Of a stretch of DNA of 64,000 nt, positions 7,078-15,201 are shown piece by piece; the stretch's first letter is position 1; every line of letters begins with the position of its first letter. The stretch spans positions 496,001 through 560,000 of the forward strand of contig CAYRQK010000001.1 of assembly GCA_964426605.1 (NCBI GenBank), read 5' to 3'. The translations under genes and the position numbers were made by a program. The notes beneath the pieces were generated by a model. The model saw nothing but the letters and a program-made list of their open reading frames with translations. It was not told where the DNA came from and did not search any database. Source of the DNA: JAGQNT01 sp964426605 (GTDB taxonomy: Bacteria > Patescibacteriota > Saccharimonadia > Saccharimonadales > UBA4665).

Positions 7078-8568
7078 TTACCTGTCAGCTGGAGCCAGTA
7101 ACCAGGTGCTTGCCATACGCAGTTGCGCTGGATCGTCGCGCTGTGGCGACAAAGTAAATACTTGCGTGTAATCTGGTGTAAAGGCTGGCTCATACGCCGG
7201 ATTGGCTGCCATAAGTGTCTGACGATTCGTCTGATCGGCATCAAACTCGAACAGTGCACCACTTGATACATATGTCAGTCGGTTACCATCCATCCAGTCA
7301 GCGTGCAGCTGTGGGGCATCGAGCTGCCGTGTAAAACTGTACGTGTACGTCTTATCGAGTTCGGCATCATAGACACTAAATTGACTCCCGTTCTCGGTCA
7401 TCATGAAGCGAGCGCTGTTCGAAAACGATACATAATTCGGATTATTTACATGCAGTGTCGACACCTGCACGGCAACACCTAGCAACTTATTGGTAATCTG
7501 ATCAATCGGATTTTTGTAAACCACCACCTTATTCTCCGCGTTACTACCCGCAAGTACGTACATATCACCACTGTACTGTGCAATCTCCAATAAGTATTGC
7601 GAGCCCGGCATCATCCGGCGAATCGTATACGTTTGGTCGCCCACGGCGAGCTTAGCGGCAACCTGCGGCTGCGCGCCCGATTCAGCCTTCACGTCATCCG
7701 TCACATACAACATAGTGTCATCACCATACGACTTATATGCCAACACGTTCTTCAAATAATCTACCGGTGTCGGCGAGCTGAGGCTAGCTCGCTGCAGCAA
7801 CGCATTGGCGGCACTATATACGTAATACTGATCATATTTCTTGTTCACCAGGTTAATCTCTGTCGGCTTCATGTTGAGGGTTGTATCGAGATTGAGTGAC
7901 TGATCAGGCGAACTGCGATCCAGTAAGATATACTCTGCACTACCGTCATACGTGTGTTTGAGCACCACATGGCGATTGTCGTTCGACCACTCCACAGGCA
8001 TCCACGACTGTGCCGCGCCGTCAGTCAGGATAGCCGAGGGCAAACTAATCTTGGTAGGCGGATCAGTTGGATTCTTGAGGTCATAGACATCGAAGTTGTG
8101 TATATCATCGGCAGTCTGCGTGAGCACCCAGCGGCGATCTGGACTCTGGGTCATCAGCCGTGGTGCAGCGTCATATTTCTTGGCCAAGGCCGTATCAAGT
8201 ATCTTGGGAAACAAAAAGGCGTAGTCCAGTCGCACCACCGCACCACCGTTCAGGTTGACACTCTGAGTCCACTCGCGGTACCCATCCTTTTGGTATTGGA
8301 ATACATAGTGCGCAGCTGGCAGCAATACACGCTTATTAGTCTGGAACTGGCTATTTTGGCCATCAATATAGATCGCCGCCCCCTTGGGTGTGCTGGCTGT
8401 AAATACCAGGCCATTCTGGATGACCTGGCCCTTTCTATTGACGCCAAAGCCGTTTGACTGATACAACAGCACCATCGTGGCAATCAAAATAGCGATCGCA
8501 CTGAGGCCATAACCAACCAGCAGCATAATGTTCTGCTGGCGCATTTTTTTAGGGTCAAGAAAGTCCAT
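7078..8568 (-). CDS. PEGA-domain protein with beta-propeller-like C-terminal part
   Basis: 496 aa. A membrane anchor (about residues 14-36) is followed by a PEGA-type segment (TPKGAAIYIDGQ... LLPAAHYVFQYQKDGYREW), then about 370 residues with repeated WD/TolB-like blades (SPDRRWVLTQTADD, VEWSNDNRHVVLKHTYDGS, FSNSARFMMTENGSQF). It is likely exposed outside the membrane, where it could bind partners or wall polymers. It is convergent with the sortase gene, 6 bp apart. Confidence 0.75.
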   Translation of the reverse strand: MDFLDPKKMRQQNIMLLVGYGLSAIAILIATMVLLYQSNGFGVNRKGQVIQNGLVFTASTPKGAAIYIDGQNSQFQTNKRVLLPAAHYVFQYQKDGYREWTQSVNLNGGAVVRLDYAFLFPKILDTALAKKYDAAPRLMTQSPDRRWVLTQTADDIHNFDVYDLKNPTDPPTKISLPSAILTDGAAQSWMPVEWSNDNRHVVLKHTYDGSAEYILLDRSSPDQSLNLDTTLNMKPTEINLVNKKYDQYYVYSAANALLQRASLSSPTPVDYLKNVLAYKSYGDDTMLYVTDDVKAESGAQPQVAAKLAVGDQTYTIRRMMPGSQYLLEIAQYSGDMYVLAGSNAENKVVVYKNPIDQITNKLLGVAVQVSTLHVNNPNYVSFSNSARFMMTENGSQFSVYDAELDKTYTYSFTRQLDAPQLHADWMDGNRLTYVSSGALFEFDADQTNRQTLMAANPAYEPAFTPDYTQVFTLSPQRDDPAQLRMASTWLLAPADR

Positions 8569-8750
8569 AATGTGTGAGGGTGAGCCGTGTTTATTAGGGT
8601 ACGGTTCTCATAACTAGTATGAACCACGACTGCCACGAAAACAAATGGCTCTGCACACCACTTTTGAGGTACACTACTTGCATTGAGGTGGACAGTCGTT
8701 TTACTATAAACATACTTACGCTTAGTCGTATATAAGTCGAGAGATACCAC

Positions 8751-9845
8751 GTGACAAAACCCGCACATATAATTGAGCTCAATGGCAAACGCTACAATGC
8801 GCTAACTGGTGCACTGATTGATTCGGCCACCACTCCAGCAAAACAAACTGCCCCTCGCAGCAAAAAGGTCGTAAGCGATATTGCCCGACCAGCCACGCAC
8901 GCCGCCAAAGCAGTGGCAACCGTCACACGCACCACGCCAATAATGGATATTGCCCGACCAGCAGCAGGGCACATCAAGCGCCACACGCCCGTTAAGTCAC
9001 AAACGCTGATGCGCAGTGCAGTCAAGAAGCCACAGGCATCACTCAAGCGCAGTGCCAAAACCGTTACGCACAGTCACGCTCTGGTAGCCCAACCCGATAT
9101 AGCTATCATCAAGAAGTTATCACACCCCACGATTGATGCTCGGCGCGAAAAGCGCGCTCACACCGTCCCGCACAGCAAATTTATTCAGCGTTTCGCAAAA
9201 CCAAAAGAGCGGTTCGCCTCCGTCAGCACTTCGATTGTAGCCACCTCCGCCAGCCTGGCGCCTGTCACCACACCAGTCAGCCATCCGCAGAAATCTCACG
9301 ACATCTTTGAGCAAGCCCTACGACGAGCCAACAGCCACCTTGAGCCAACCCCGACCGGCATCAAGCGAGCCAAACGCCGCAAGTCCAAGACTGGTCGCCG
9401 AGTACTCGGCGCCAGCGCAAGTGCTCTGGCAGTCTTGCTCATCACTGGGTTTTTCGCATTCCAAAACGAGGCCAATCTCACCATACACTATGCCAGCAAC
9501 AAGGCTGGCTTTAGTGCCAATCTACCCAGCTATAGGCCCGCCGGCTTCAAGGCAGGCAATTTTACATACAGCCCAGGTCTTGTCGGTGTTACCTTCAAAA
9601 ACGGTGACAACCAGAGCTTCAGTCTGATACAAAAACAGTCTGCCTGGGACAGCAGTGCATTGGTCGCTAACTACGTCGCGAACGCCGATAAGCAGCAATA
9701 TCGTAGCATCGAATCCGCCGGCCGCACCGTGTACCTCTACGGTAACAACAATGCCACTTGGGTCAACGGCGGCATTTGGTACCGCATCGTGAGCAACGGT
9801 AGCCTGACTACCAACGACCTGCTCAACGTCGCTACCAGCATATAG
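8751..9845 (+). CDS. Membrane-anchored protein with basic N-terminus and DUF4367-like C-terminal domain
   Basis: 364 aa from GTG 8751. The first about 215 residues are very rich in Lys, Arg, Ala and Thr (two near-repeats DIARPA), then one membrane helix (about 219-240), then an extracytoplasmic domain with QSFSLIQKQSAWDSSAL and RTVYLYGNNNATWVNGGIWYRI, resembling DUF4367. The basic arm could bind nucleic acid or the membrane surface. It is the gene immediately before the structured RNA locus. Confidence 0.65.
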   Translation: MTKPAHIIELNGKRYNALTGALIDSATTPAKQTAPRSKKVVSDIARPATHAAKAVATVTRTTPIMDIARPAAGHIKRHTPVKSQTLMRSAVKKPQASLKRSAKTVTHSHALVAQPDIAIIKKLSHPTIDARREKRAHTVPHSKFIQRFAKPKERFASVSTSIVATSASLAPVTTPVSHPQKSHDIFEQALRRANSHLEPTPTGIKRAKRRKSKTGRRVLGASASALAVLLITGFFAFQNEANLTIHYASNKAGFSANLPSYRPAGFKAGNFTYSPGLVGVTFKNGDNQSFSLIQKQSAWDSSALVANYVANADKQQYRSIESAGRTVYLYGNNNATWVNGGIWYRIVSNGSLTTNDLLNVATSI

Positions 9846-9852
9846 CTTATGC

Positions 9853-9881
9853 TTGCATCAAAAGCGGGAGTTTATTATGAT
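9853..9881 (+). promoter_or_regulatory. Strong promoter driving the structured RNA locus
   Basis: TTGCAT (9853-9858), exactly 17 bp, then TATGAT (9876-9881). Predicted start is near 9888. No protein gene follows for 600 bp, only the hairpin-rich stretch. Confidence 0.75.
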
Positions 9882-9887
9882 AGTTGC

Positions 9888-10448
9888 TACGCTATTACCT
9901 CTATGGTGATACCGCACATTTGCAGATGAATACCCCCCGAACAGCAGGGTCGACAATCTAACGGAGATGCGTATGGCACATTGCCATACATACTCCCGAA
10001 CTCCCGGATTGTCGATCCTGCGTAAACGGTGATTTGTAGCAGCTTTCCGATGAGCTAACGCTACGAATCACCCGGGGCACAGGTTAGTGAAGTATCGCGA
10101 TGATTTCACAGACATCGTGATTGCAAAGGCACCCCTCGCCGCTTCGCTAGCCCGTGCCCCACCCAGGAATGAGTGATACACCCTTTTGAGAACTGACCGA
10201 TCGCCAAAAGGTGGAATCGTATCACTCAGGGGAGAGGTTGATGTACGATTATGGGTAACACTGTAATCAAGAGCGCTGATTTGCAACCAGCAGCCTCATC
10301 AACCTCTCCCACCCTGGATGTCCAGGCACGTCGCTCGGGTCGAGAAAAGTCTTTGGCCTATGCGCTAAATCCACTATTTCTCCCCACTGCCCGTATTCAT
10401 CTGCTATCTTCCAGAACTCATGAGAGAATCGTGGTTTGTGAAAGATAG
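9888..10448 (+). ncRNA. Large structured RNA of unknown class
   Basis: The stretch can fold into a closed multi-helix RNA. Closing helix: 9922-9933 with 10393-10404 (12 bp perfect). Inside, in order: 9944-9958/10007-10021 (15 bp, one G-U) with hairpin 9971-9978/9982-9989; 10028-10040/10060-10072 (13 bp, one G-U) with 10041-10044/10053-10056; 10074-10080/10154-10160 with 10094-10102/10113-10121; 10171-10179/10219-10227 with 10182-10188/10205-10211; 10230-10243/10297-10310 (14 bp perfect); hairpin 10313-10326. A last helix 10404-10410/10442-10448 lies at the 3' end. I found none of the RNase P, tmRNA, SRP or 6S hallmarks. A cis-acting leader of gltX is also possible. Confidence 0.7.
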
Positions 10449-10482
10449 AAATAACAGAGGTAACCTGCTAAACTTATAACTA

Positions 10483-11913
10483 ATGAAGTCTGTCCGAACC
10501 CGTTTCGCGCCCAGCCCAACTGGCTACTTGCACGTTGGCGGCATCCGCACCGCATTATTTGCGTGGCTCGTCGCTCGGCAGACTGGTGGTCAGTTTATTT
10601 TGCGCATCGAGGACACCGACCGCGCCCGCGAAGTCAAGGGAGCGGAAGCACATATTATCAAGAGTCTGCGTGCTCTGGGGCTCGATTACGACGAAGGGCC
10701 AGACGTGTCCAGCGAGTATGGCCCATACCGCCAGACCGAACGACTGGAGCGCTACAAAGCCTGGGCGCAAACACTCATTGGCAGCGGCCACGCCTACGCC
10801 GACCCATACACCGCTGCAGAGGTGCAGGCCTTCCGCGAGCAAGCCCAAAAAGCCAAGCAGCCATTTCTATACCGCAACCATCGGCCCGAGAATCCACCGA
10901 CCTGGGACGGCACCACGCCGCTACGCTTCAAGAGTAAGCCCAAAGATTACCAGTGGCACGATGCCGTTATGGGTGACCTGCACGCTGGCGCCGAGGCCAT
11001 CGACGATTTTATTCTTATCAAAAGTGACGGCTTCCCAACCTACAACTTCGCACACATCATCGACGATCACGATATGGCCATCACGCACGTTATTCGCGGC
11101 CAAGAATTCATCGCCAGTGTGCCCAACTACCTCAACCTGTACGAAGCCCTCGGTTTTGAGGTACCAGTGTTGGCTACTATGCCGCACATCCTCAACGAGC
11201 AGGGCAACAAGAAACTCAGTAAGCGCGACGGTGCCAAGGACGTGCTGGACTACCTGCGTGATGGTTTTTTGGTGGAAGCCATGGTTAATTTTATCGCCAG
11301 CCTCGGCTGGAATGACGGCACCACGCAAGAAATCTTTACGCGTGAAGAATTAATAGAAAAATTTAGCCTGGAGCACGTCGGCAAGGGCGGCGCTCGCTTC
11401 GACGAAAAACGACTGGAATGGCTCAATGGTGCCTGGGTTCGCTCCCTTGACATCGGTGATATATATGCACGTTGTCAAGACTATTGGCCCGATAGCGCAG
11501 TCCACTCTGATGAAACCTACAAAAAGCAGGTACTGGCGCTCGTCCAAGAGCGCTTGAAGTACCTGGCCGAGTTACCGACGCTCACCAGCTTCTTCTTCGA
11601 GGATTTGCCTCTCGATATGAGTCTAATTGACGACAACAAGCAGCTCAAGAAATTCGATCATGCCGAGCTGAAAGCCTGGCTCGAACAGGCGAAGGCCGGC
11701 CTGGAGGACAGCGACTTTAGCACCGAGGACCTAACCGAACGCCTCAACGGCCTGCTGGAGACTACCGGTCAAAAGCCTGGCGTGCTCTTCAGCCTGATCC
11801 GCATCGCCACTACCCAGGCATCCTTCAGCCCAGCCCTGGCAGACACCCTGCACGTCCTTGGCAAAGAGCGGGCCCTGGCACGCATCAACACTCAACTGAC
11901 TGCACTTGCATAA
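10483..11913 (+). CDS. gltX: Glutamate--tRNA ligase
   Basis: 476 aa, a normal length for discriminating or non-discriminating GluRS. The class I signature is FAPSPTGYLHVGGIRTALF (residues 8-26, HVGG standing for HIGH) and the second is KKLSKRDG (about residue 245). It charges tRNA-Glu; if it is non-discriminating it would also charge tRNA-Gln. TATAAC lies only 2 nt before the ATG, so the true promoter may be upstream, possibly the one feeding the structured RNA. Confidence 0.95.
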   Translation: MKSVRTRFAPSPTGYLHVGGIRTALFAWLVARQTGGQFILRIEDTDRAREVKGAEAHIIKSLRALGLDYDEGPDVSSEYGPYRQTERLERYKAWAQTLIGSGHAYADPYTAAEVQAFREQAQKAKQPFLYRNHRPENPPTWDGTTPLRFKSKPKDYQWHDAVMGDLHAGAEAIDDFILIKSDGFPTYNFAHIIDDHDMAITHVIRGQEFIASVPNYLNLYEALGFEVPVLATMPHILNEQGNKKLSKRDGAKDVLDYLRDGFLVEAMVNFIASLGWNDGTTQEIFTREELIEKFSLEHVGKGGARFDEKRLEWLNGAWVRSLDIGDIYARCQDYWPDSAVHSDETYKKQVLALVQERLKYLAELPTLTSFFFEDLPLDMSLIDDNKQLKKFDHAELKAWLEQAKAGLEDSDFSTEDLTERLNGLLETTGQKPGVLFSLIRIATTQASFSPALADTLHVLGKERALARINTQLTALA

Positions 11914-11966
11914 CATTTTTGCATAGTGGGGTAGTTTCTAAACATAAGCATTGCTACAATAGTCCC

Positions 11967-13241
11967 ATGAATAGAGACTACGAGAGCGAGCCTCTGCAAG
12001 GTGATGATATCATCGACCAGAGCAATATTGATACGGCCACCGCAAAATCAATCACTATAACTGACGAAAAAGATACGCCACGTGGCGCAGGAGCCATCAC
12101 CGCGGGGCACCACAAGCCACTCCAGGCGCTGCCGGCAGACGCCAAGCTGCATCACAAACTCAAAGCTTGGTTTGCGGGACTGCAGCAATGGCAAAAGATC
12201 ACCGTCACCACCGTACCGACACTCGTGATCATTGGACTCGTCGTGGTGGCAGTAGCTATGGCGCAGGGCTCTAAGCCCCAGCCTGTCGCAGCCAAGAAAG
12301 TAGTCAAGCAGCAAGTCGTCGTCACGTCCAATATGGTACCTTCGACGCTCACCGGGCTACCCGTCGATCCTAGCGTCAATCAACGCCAAGTCACTGGTGT
12401 CATGATAGAAAATAGTACAGCAGCTCGACCACAGTCGGGGCTCGACCAAGCGGGAGTCGTCTTTGAGGCCGAGGCCGAGGGCGGTGTCACACGCTTTTTG
12501 GCGCTATTCCAAGACAATCAACCAAGCTACGTCGGGCCGGTGCGCTCAGTCCGCCCATATTATATCGAGTGGTGCCAGAGCTTTGACTGCGCCATCGCTC
12601 ATGTCGGCGGCAGCCCTGATGCCTTGCAAGACCTCAAGGATTGGGGTGTCAAAAATCTCGATCAATTTGCCGGTGCGGGCTACTTCCAGCGCGTGTCTAG
12701 CCGAGCAGCACCCCACAACATGTACACTAGCCTATCGCAGCTGGGTAACTACGAGGCCAAGCGCGGTTACACCAGCAGCACCTATACCGGCTTCATACGT
12801 GCCGCCAAGGCCGTAAAGCCACCCCAGACCACCGTCAGTTCCATTAACTTCAACTACGGGGGCACAGCCTACGATGTCCATTACGACTACGACGCCGCCA
12901 GCAACAGCTACAAGCGTAGCGAAGGCGGGGCAGTACACAACACCGTCGACGCCAGTGGCACCGCTACTCAACTAAGCCCCAAAGTCGTCGTTGCCATGGT
13001 CGTTCCTAAATCACGCGGTGCACTCGACGCCAGTGGCGCCTATTACTCCAACTACCAGGTTGTTGGCAGCGGTGAAGCCGTCGTGTTCCAGCACGGCGTG
13101 GCTACCCACGGTACCTGGACCAAGGCTACTGCAAGTGGCCAAATTAGTTTCCTTGACGACAACGGTACGACACTAGCGCTTGATCCGGGCCAGACCTGGA
13201 TTACGGTAGTCGATACCAATTCAGGGATTAGCTATAACTAA
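11967..13241 (+). CDS. DUF3048 domain protein (YerB-like), membrane anchored
   Basis: 424 aa from ATG 11967. A membrane helix lies at about residues 76-95. The external domain has TLTGLPVD, VTGVMIENSTAARPQSGL, AEGGVTRFLALF, VGPVRSVRPYYIEW and AIAHVGGSPDAL, the ordered motifs of DUF3048. Members are surface proteins of unknown activity. The start is chosen because TACAAT (11955-11960) sits 6 nt upstream, the geometry of a leaderless transcript; an upstream in-frame start at 11919 would include that promoter. Confidence 0.85.
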   Translation: MNRDYESEPLQGDDIIDQSNIDTATAKSITITDEKDTPRGAGAITAGHHKPLQALPADAKLHHKLKAWFAGLQQWQKITVTTVPTLVIIGLVVVAVAMAQGSKPQPVAAKKVVKQQVVVTSNMVPSTLTGLPVDPSVNQRQVTGVMIENSTAARPQSGLDQAGVVFEAEAEGGVTRFLALFQDNQPSYVGPVRSVRPYYIEWCQSFDCAIAHVGGSPDALQDLKDWGVKNLDQFAGAGYFQRVSSRAAPHNMYTSLSQLGNYEAKRGYTSSTYTGFIRAAKAVKPPQTTVSSINFNYGGTAYDVHYDYDAASNSYKRSEGGAVHNTVDASGTATQLSPKVVVAMVVPKSRGALDASGAYYSNYQVVGSGEAVVFQHGVATHGTWTKATASGQISFLDDNGTTLALDPGQTWITVVDTNSGISYN

Positions 13242-13260
13242 CAAGTAATAGGCAGCACGG

Positions 13261-14787
13261 GTGGACTACTTACAGCAACTTACGTCTCAAGTACAAAAAC
13301 ACCTCCTGTTCGTGGTCCTCGTGGAGAACGCCATACTCGTTGCTCTCTGGTGGGTTATTACACAGTACACATCGCTCAACTCCTATGTAGTACTCGGGGC
13401 ACTGGTTGCCGCCGGTACCAGTGGGGCGGTGCTGATTACAAAAATAAGTAGCACCTATATCCTGGAACCAACCAAAGCCCTGTGGCAGGCGATTTTGCAC
13501 GTCAGTCCGAGGAGCCACAACACTGTACCACCTCATATTGAATCGCTGCGAGTTGGCCGGGCACTCGTCACCGCTCTGACAACTGAGATCTATCAACTTG
13601 TGTCGCAAGTCGAGCACATGAACGATCTGGGTAGCCACCAGCCGACGATAACCGACGAAATATTGGCCAGTCTCCCTACACCCGTCGTAGTGATCGACAG
13701 CACCCAAAACATCGTCTACGCCAACGCCTTAGCGGCCGAATATGTGGGCAGCAAAGTGCACGAAATCGTCGGCAAGAACTTCTACTCAATGTACAATATG
13801 TCGTTCAGCAATGAGCACACGTTCGACACCTGGCTGAGCCAAGTTAGCAAACAAAAGGCGCTGGCCACGAACAGCTGGGACCGAGTCCGGCTCAAGGTAG
13901 ACGATACCGTCAAGCAGTTCGACCTGGCAGCCTACTACAGCAAGGACAACCCAGCTGGCATCGAATCGACGCTCCTCATGTTTGACCACACTCACCGGTA
14001 TAACCAGGACGACGGAACTATCGACTTCGTGGCCTTGAGCGTACACGAGCTACGTACTCCACTGACGCTCTTGCGTGGTTACATTGAAGTTTTCGAGGAA
14101 GAACTCAGCGGCAGCTTGACCCCCGAGTTACAAGATTTTATGCACAAAATGAAGGCGTCTGCCGAGCAGCTCAATGCCTTCGTCAGCAACATATTGAATG
14201 TAGCCCGTATCGACAACGACCAACTCGAGCTGTCATTGCAAGAGTGCGATTGGGGACCGACGCTCACAGACATCATCGACACACTGAAGTTACGCGCCCA
14301 AGTCCGTGGCATTACGCTAGAATATAAGATAAATAAGGATTTGCCACCGGTTGGGGCCGACCGGGTGAGCATCTACGAAGTCGTCAACAATCTCGTCGAC
14401 AACGCCATCAAATACAGCGGGCAGAGCGATCACGTGCTTGTCAGCGCATCACTCACAAAAGACGGACTCGTCGAAACCACCGTGCAAGACTGGGGCATCG
14501 GCCTGCCCGAAAACGTCATGCCTCACTTATTCAACAAATTTTACCGCAATTTCCACAACCGCGCCCAAATTGGTGGTACCGGGCTGGGCCTGTATCTCTG
14601 CAAGGCAATCATTAGCGCCCACGGTGGCAACATCTGGGTGCGCAGCAGCGAAGGCAAGGGCACTGTCGTTGGCTTCACGCTACTACCGTACGACCGACTT
14701 GCCAGCGAACAAAAGAACGGTGATAATAAAGAGATCGTACGAGGCGCGCACGGTTGGATCAAAAACCACTCCCTGTACCGACGATAA
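13261..14787 (+). CDS. Sensor histidine kinase (two membrane helices, PAS, HisKA, HATPase)
   Basis: 508 aa from GTG 13261. Two membrane helices (about 16-36 and 42-61) with almost no external loop, a PAS-like domain (about 130-245), the H-box with His262 (SVHELRTPLT), N-box NNLVDNAIKY, G1 DWGIGLPENV, F-box HLFNKFYR and G2 GGTGLGLYLC. It autophosphorylates and should pass phosphate to the receiver encoded 9 bp downstream. The short loop suggests it senses the membrane or an internal ligand through PAS. Confidence 0.92.
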   Translation: MDYLQQLTSQVQKHLLFVVLVENAILVALWWVITQYTSLNSYVVLGALVAAGTSGAVLITKISSTYILEPTKALWQAILHVSPRSHNTVPPHIESLRVGRALVTALTTEIYQLVSQVEHMNDLGSHQPTITDEILASLPTPVVVIDSTQNIVYANALAAEYVGSKVHEIVGKNFYSMYNMSFSNEHTFDTWLSQVSKQKALATNSWDRVRLKVDDTVKQFDLAAYYSKDNPAGIESTLLMFDHTHRYNQDDGTIDFVALSVHELRTPLTLLRGYIEVFEEELSGSLTPELQDFMHKMKASAEQLNAFVSNILNVARIDNDQLELSLQECDWGPTLTDIIDTLKLRAQVRGITLEYKINKDLPPVGADRVSIYEVVNNLVDNAIKYSGQSDHVLVSASLTKDGLVETTVQDWGIGLPENVMPHLFNKFYRNFHNRAQIGGTGLGLYLCKAIISAHGGNIWVRSSEGKGTVVGFTLLPYDRLASEQKNGDNKEIVRGAHGWIKNHSLYRR

Positions 14788-14796
14788 GGAGATTAT

Positions 14797-15183
14797 ATGC
14801 AACCAAACACCACCCCAAAGAAAATACTATGCATTGAGGACGAGCACTTTATTAGCGAATTATATGCTCGAGCACTGACGAAGGCCGGCTATGACGTAAC
14901 CGTTGAGGTCGACGGAGCCAAAGGCTTGGCCATTGCCCAGACCAATACGTTTGATATTATTCTGCTCGACCTGATGATCCCTAATCTGACGGGTATCGAG
15001 GTACTCAAGACACTCCGTGACACCACCAAGACACCTCGGTTGCACGCCAAGATTATTATCACAACCAACCTAGAACAGCGCGAGAAAATCCGAGCCGATA
15101 TCGAGAACCAGGCCGATGGCTACTTGGTGAAGGCCGAGATGACTCCCCATGAGCTCGTCGAGTTCCTAAGCCGCATCAACTAA
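14797..15183 (+). CDS. Single-domain response regulator
   Basis: 128 aa, a receiver only. The acid pocket is ED at 14-15, the phosphorylation site Asp58 (ILLDLMIP), and the conserved Lys lies in YLVKAE near residue 113. No output domain, so it acts by protein contact or in a phosphorelay. AAGGAG precedes the ATG. It is in an operon with the histidine kinase upstream and the MMPL gene downstream. Confidence 0.9.
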   Translation: MQPNTTPKKILCIEDEHFISELYARALTKAGYDVTVEVDGAKGLAIAQTNTFDIILLDLMIPNLTGIEVLKTLRDTTKTPRLHAKIIITTNLEQREKIRADIENQADGYLVKAEMTPHELVEFLSRIN

Positions 15184-15201
15184 CACCATGAAGGACACGC
15201 T

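Noticed and set aside
10251..10448. 65-codon + strand frame upstream of gltX
   Set aside because: It lies across paired segments of the structured RNA, has no ribosome site and no protein-like pattern.
9888..10448. RNase P RNA, tmRNA, SRP RNA or 6S RNA
   Set aside because: I looked on both strands for the RNase P conserved core, a tmRNA tag frame and T-arm, the SRP GGAAG loop and a single long 6S hairpin, and found none.
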